DNA of 40,598 nt from Candidatus Omnitrophota bacterium (lineage in GTDB: Bacteria; Omnitrophota; Gorgyraeia; Ghiorseimicrobiales; Ghiorseimicrobiaceae). The translations under genes were made by a program, and so were the position numbers. The notes under the pieces were generated by a model, which was not told the DNA's origin, did no database searches, and saw only the letters and a program-made list of their open reading frames with translations. Positions 40,040 to 40,598 of this stretch are shown here, in pieces. Every line of letters begins with the position of its first letter. Position 1 is the stretch's first letter. Location: assembly GCA_030681595.1 (NCBI GenBank), contig JAUXSB010000010.1, forward strand, positions 1-40,598, given 5' to 3'.

Positions 40040-40598
40040 ATGCATATTAAATTTCTTCCTAAAAAGAGCCTCGGCCAGAATTTTATTTTCGATGAAAATA
40101 TCCTTAAAAAAATAGTTTCACATTTGGGCCTGGAGAAGAAAGATACGGTGCTTGAAATCGGAGCCGGCTTAGGCACGCTTACCAATTTTTTGATTAAGAG
40201 TGCCGGAGAAGTTATTGCCTTAGAGATTGATAAGCGGGCTGTGGAGGTACTGCATGATAAATTCAAGGATGAAAAAAACATTGAAATTGTCAATCAGGAT
40301 ATTTTAAAATATGTTATTCCTAGAAAATTCATTCGAAAAAAGCTTATCGTTGTAGGCAATATCCCTTTTTATATTACTTCGCCCATAATCGAGCGTTTAT
40401 TTGGTTTTCGTGACAGGATAGATTCTATTTTTCTTACCGTGCAAAAGGAAGTGGCAAAGAGGATCGCAGCAAAACCCTCAACGAAAGATTATGGCGCCCT
40501 GACTTGTTTTGTACGGTATCATTCTCGGCCGGAAATCTTGTTTGATATTAAAGCCGGCTCTTTCTCTCCTGCGCCTAAAGTGGACGCCGCATTTATAA
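40040..40598 (+). CDS. ksgA: 16S rRNA (adenine1518/1519-N6) dimethyltransferase, 3' truncated by window edge
   Basis: Not in ORF track (no stop). Frame MHIKFLPKKSLGQNFIFDENILKKIV...DTVLEIGAGLGTLTNFLI...VVGNIPFYITSPIIERL...YGALTCFVRYHSRPEILFDIKAGSFSPAPKVDAAFI. Confidence 0.94.
   Translation, partial: MHIKFLPKKSLGQNFIFDENILKKIVSHLGLEKKDTVLEIGAGLGTLTNFLIKSAGEVIALEIDKRAVEVLHDKFKDEKNIEIVNQDILKYVIPRKFIRKKLIVVGNIPFYITSPIIERLFGFRDRIDSIFLTVQKEVAKRIAAKPSTKDYGALTCFVRYHSRPEILFDIKAGSFSPAPKVDAAFI

Noticed and set aside
39781-40050. ORFs 39781..40050 and 39845..40036 between pdxA and ksgA
   Set aside because: They read through a palindromic repeat element and overlap the ksgA start; no protein-like features.

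Overview
The window reads as two unrelated genomes joined inside a 16S rRNA gene. Bases 1 to ~7.29 kb look actinobacterial (Nanopelagicales/acI-like): argJ(partial)-argB-argD-argR-argH-tyrS, an actinobacterial rrn leader, and the 5' two-thirds of 16S. From ~7.29 kb to the end, the 16S 3' part, a spacer with tRNA-Ile and tRNA-Ala, 23S, 5S and all later genes look like a different, AT-richer lineage (Omnitrophota-like by gene style; inference). That side carries secreted, PilZ and YwqK-like proteins, two aldolases, wbuC-like cupin, rubrerythrin, recA-recX-alaS, hisD-hisB-hisH-hisA-hisF-hisI-trpE, rpsP, yajC, fused secDF, a short mfd, a SurA-like PPIase, a ~1000-aa surface protein, pdxA, and ksgA running off the end. 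The most novel signal is in its non-coding and low-complexity DNA. (1) A composite double-hairpin 5'-leader element recurs upstream of hisB, rpsP and yajC, with constant words ATCAATTC and TCAT(T/C)GAG and stems that change sequence but keep pairing. (2) A 45-bp imperfectly palindromic repeat occurs as a tandem pair before secDF and as an inverted copy after surA. (3) A ~275-bp MITE-like palindrome lies between pdxA and ksgA. (4) 7- and 8-bp tandem repeats invade his/trp coding sequences, including an 8-bp array that breaks the hisF frame and a 7-bp array in hisI that supplies an ATG in all three frames. No CRISPR array, prophage or transposase was seen.
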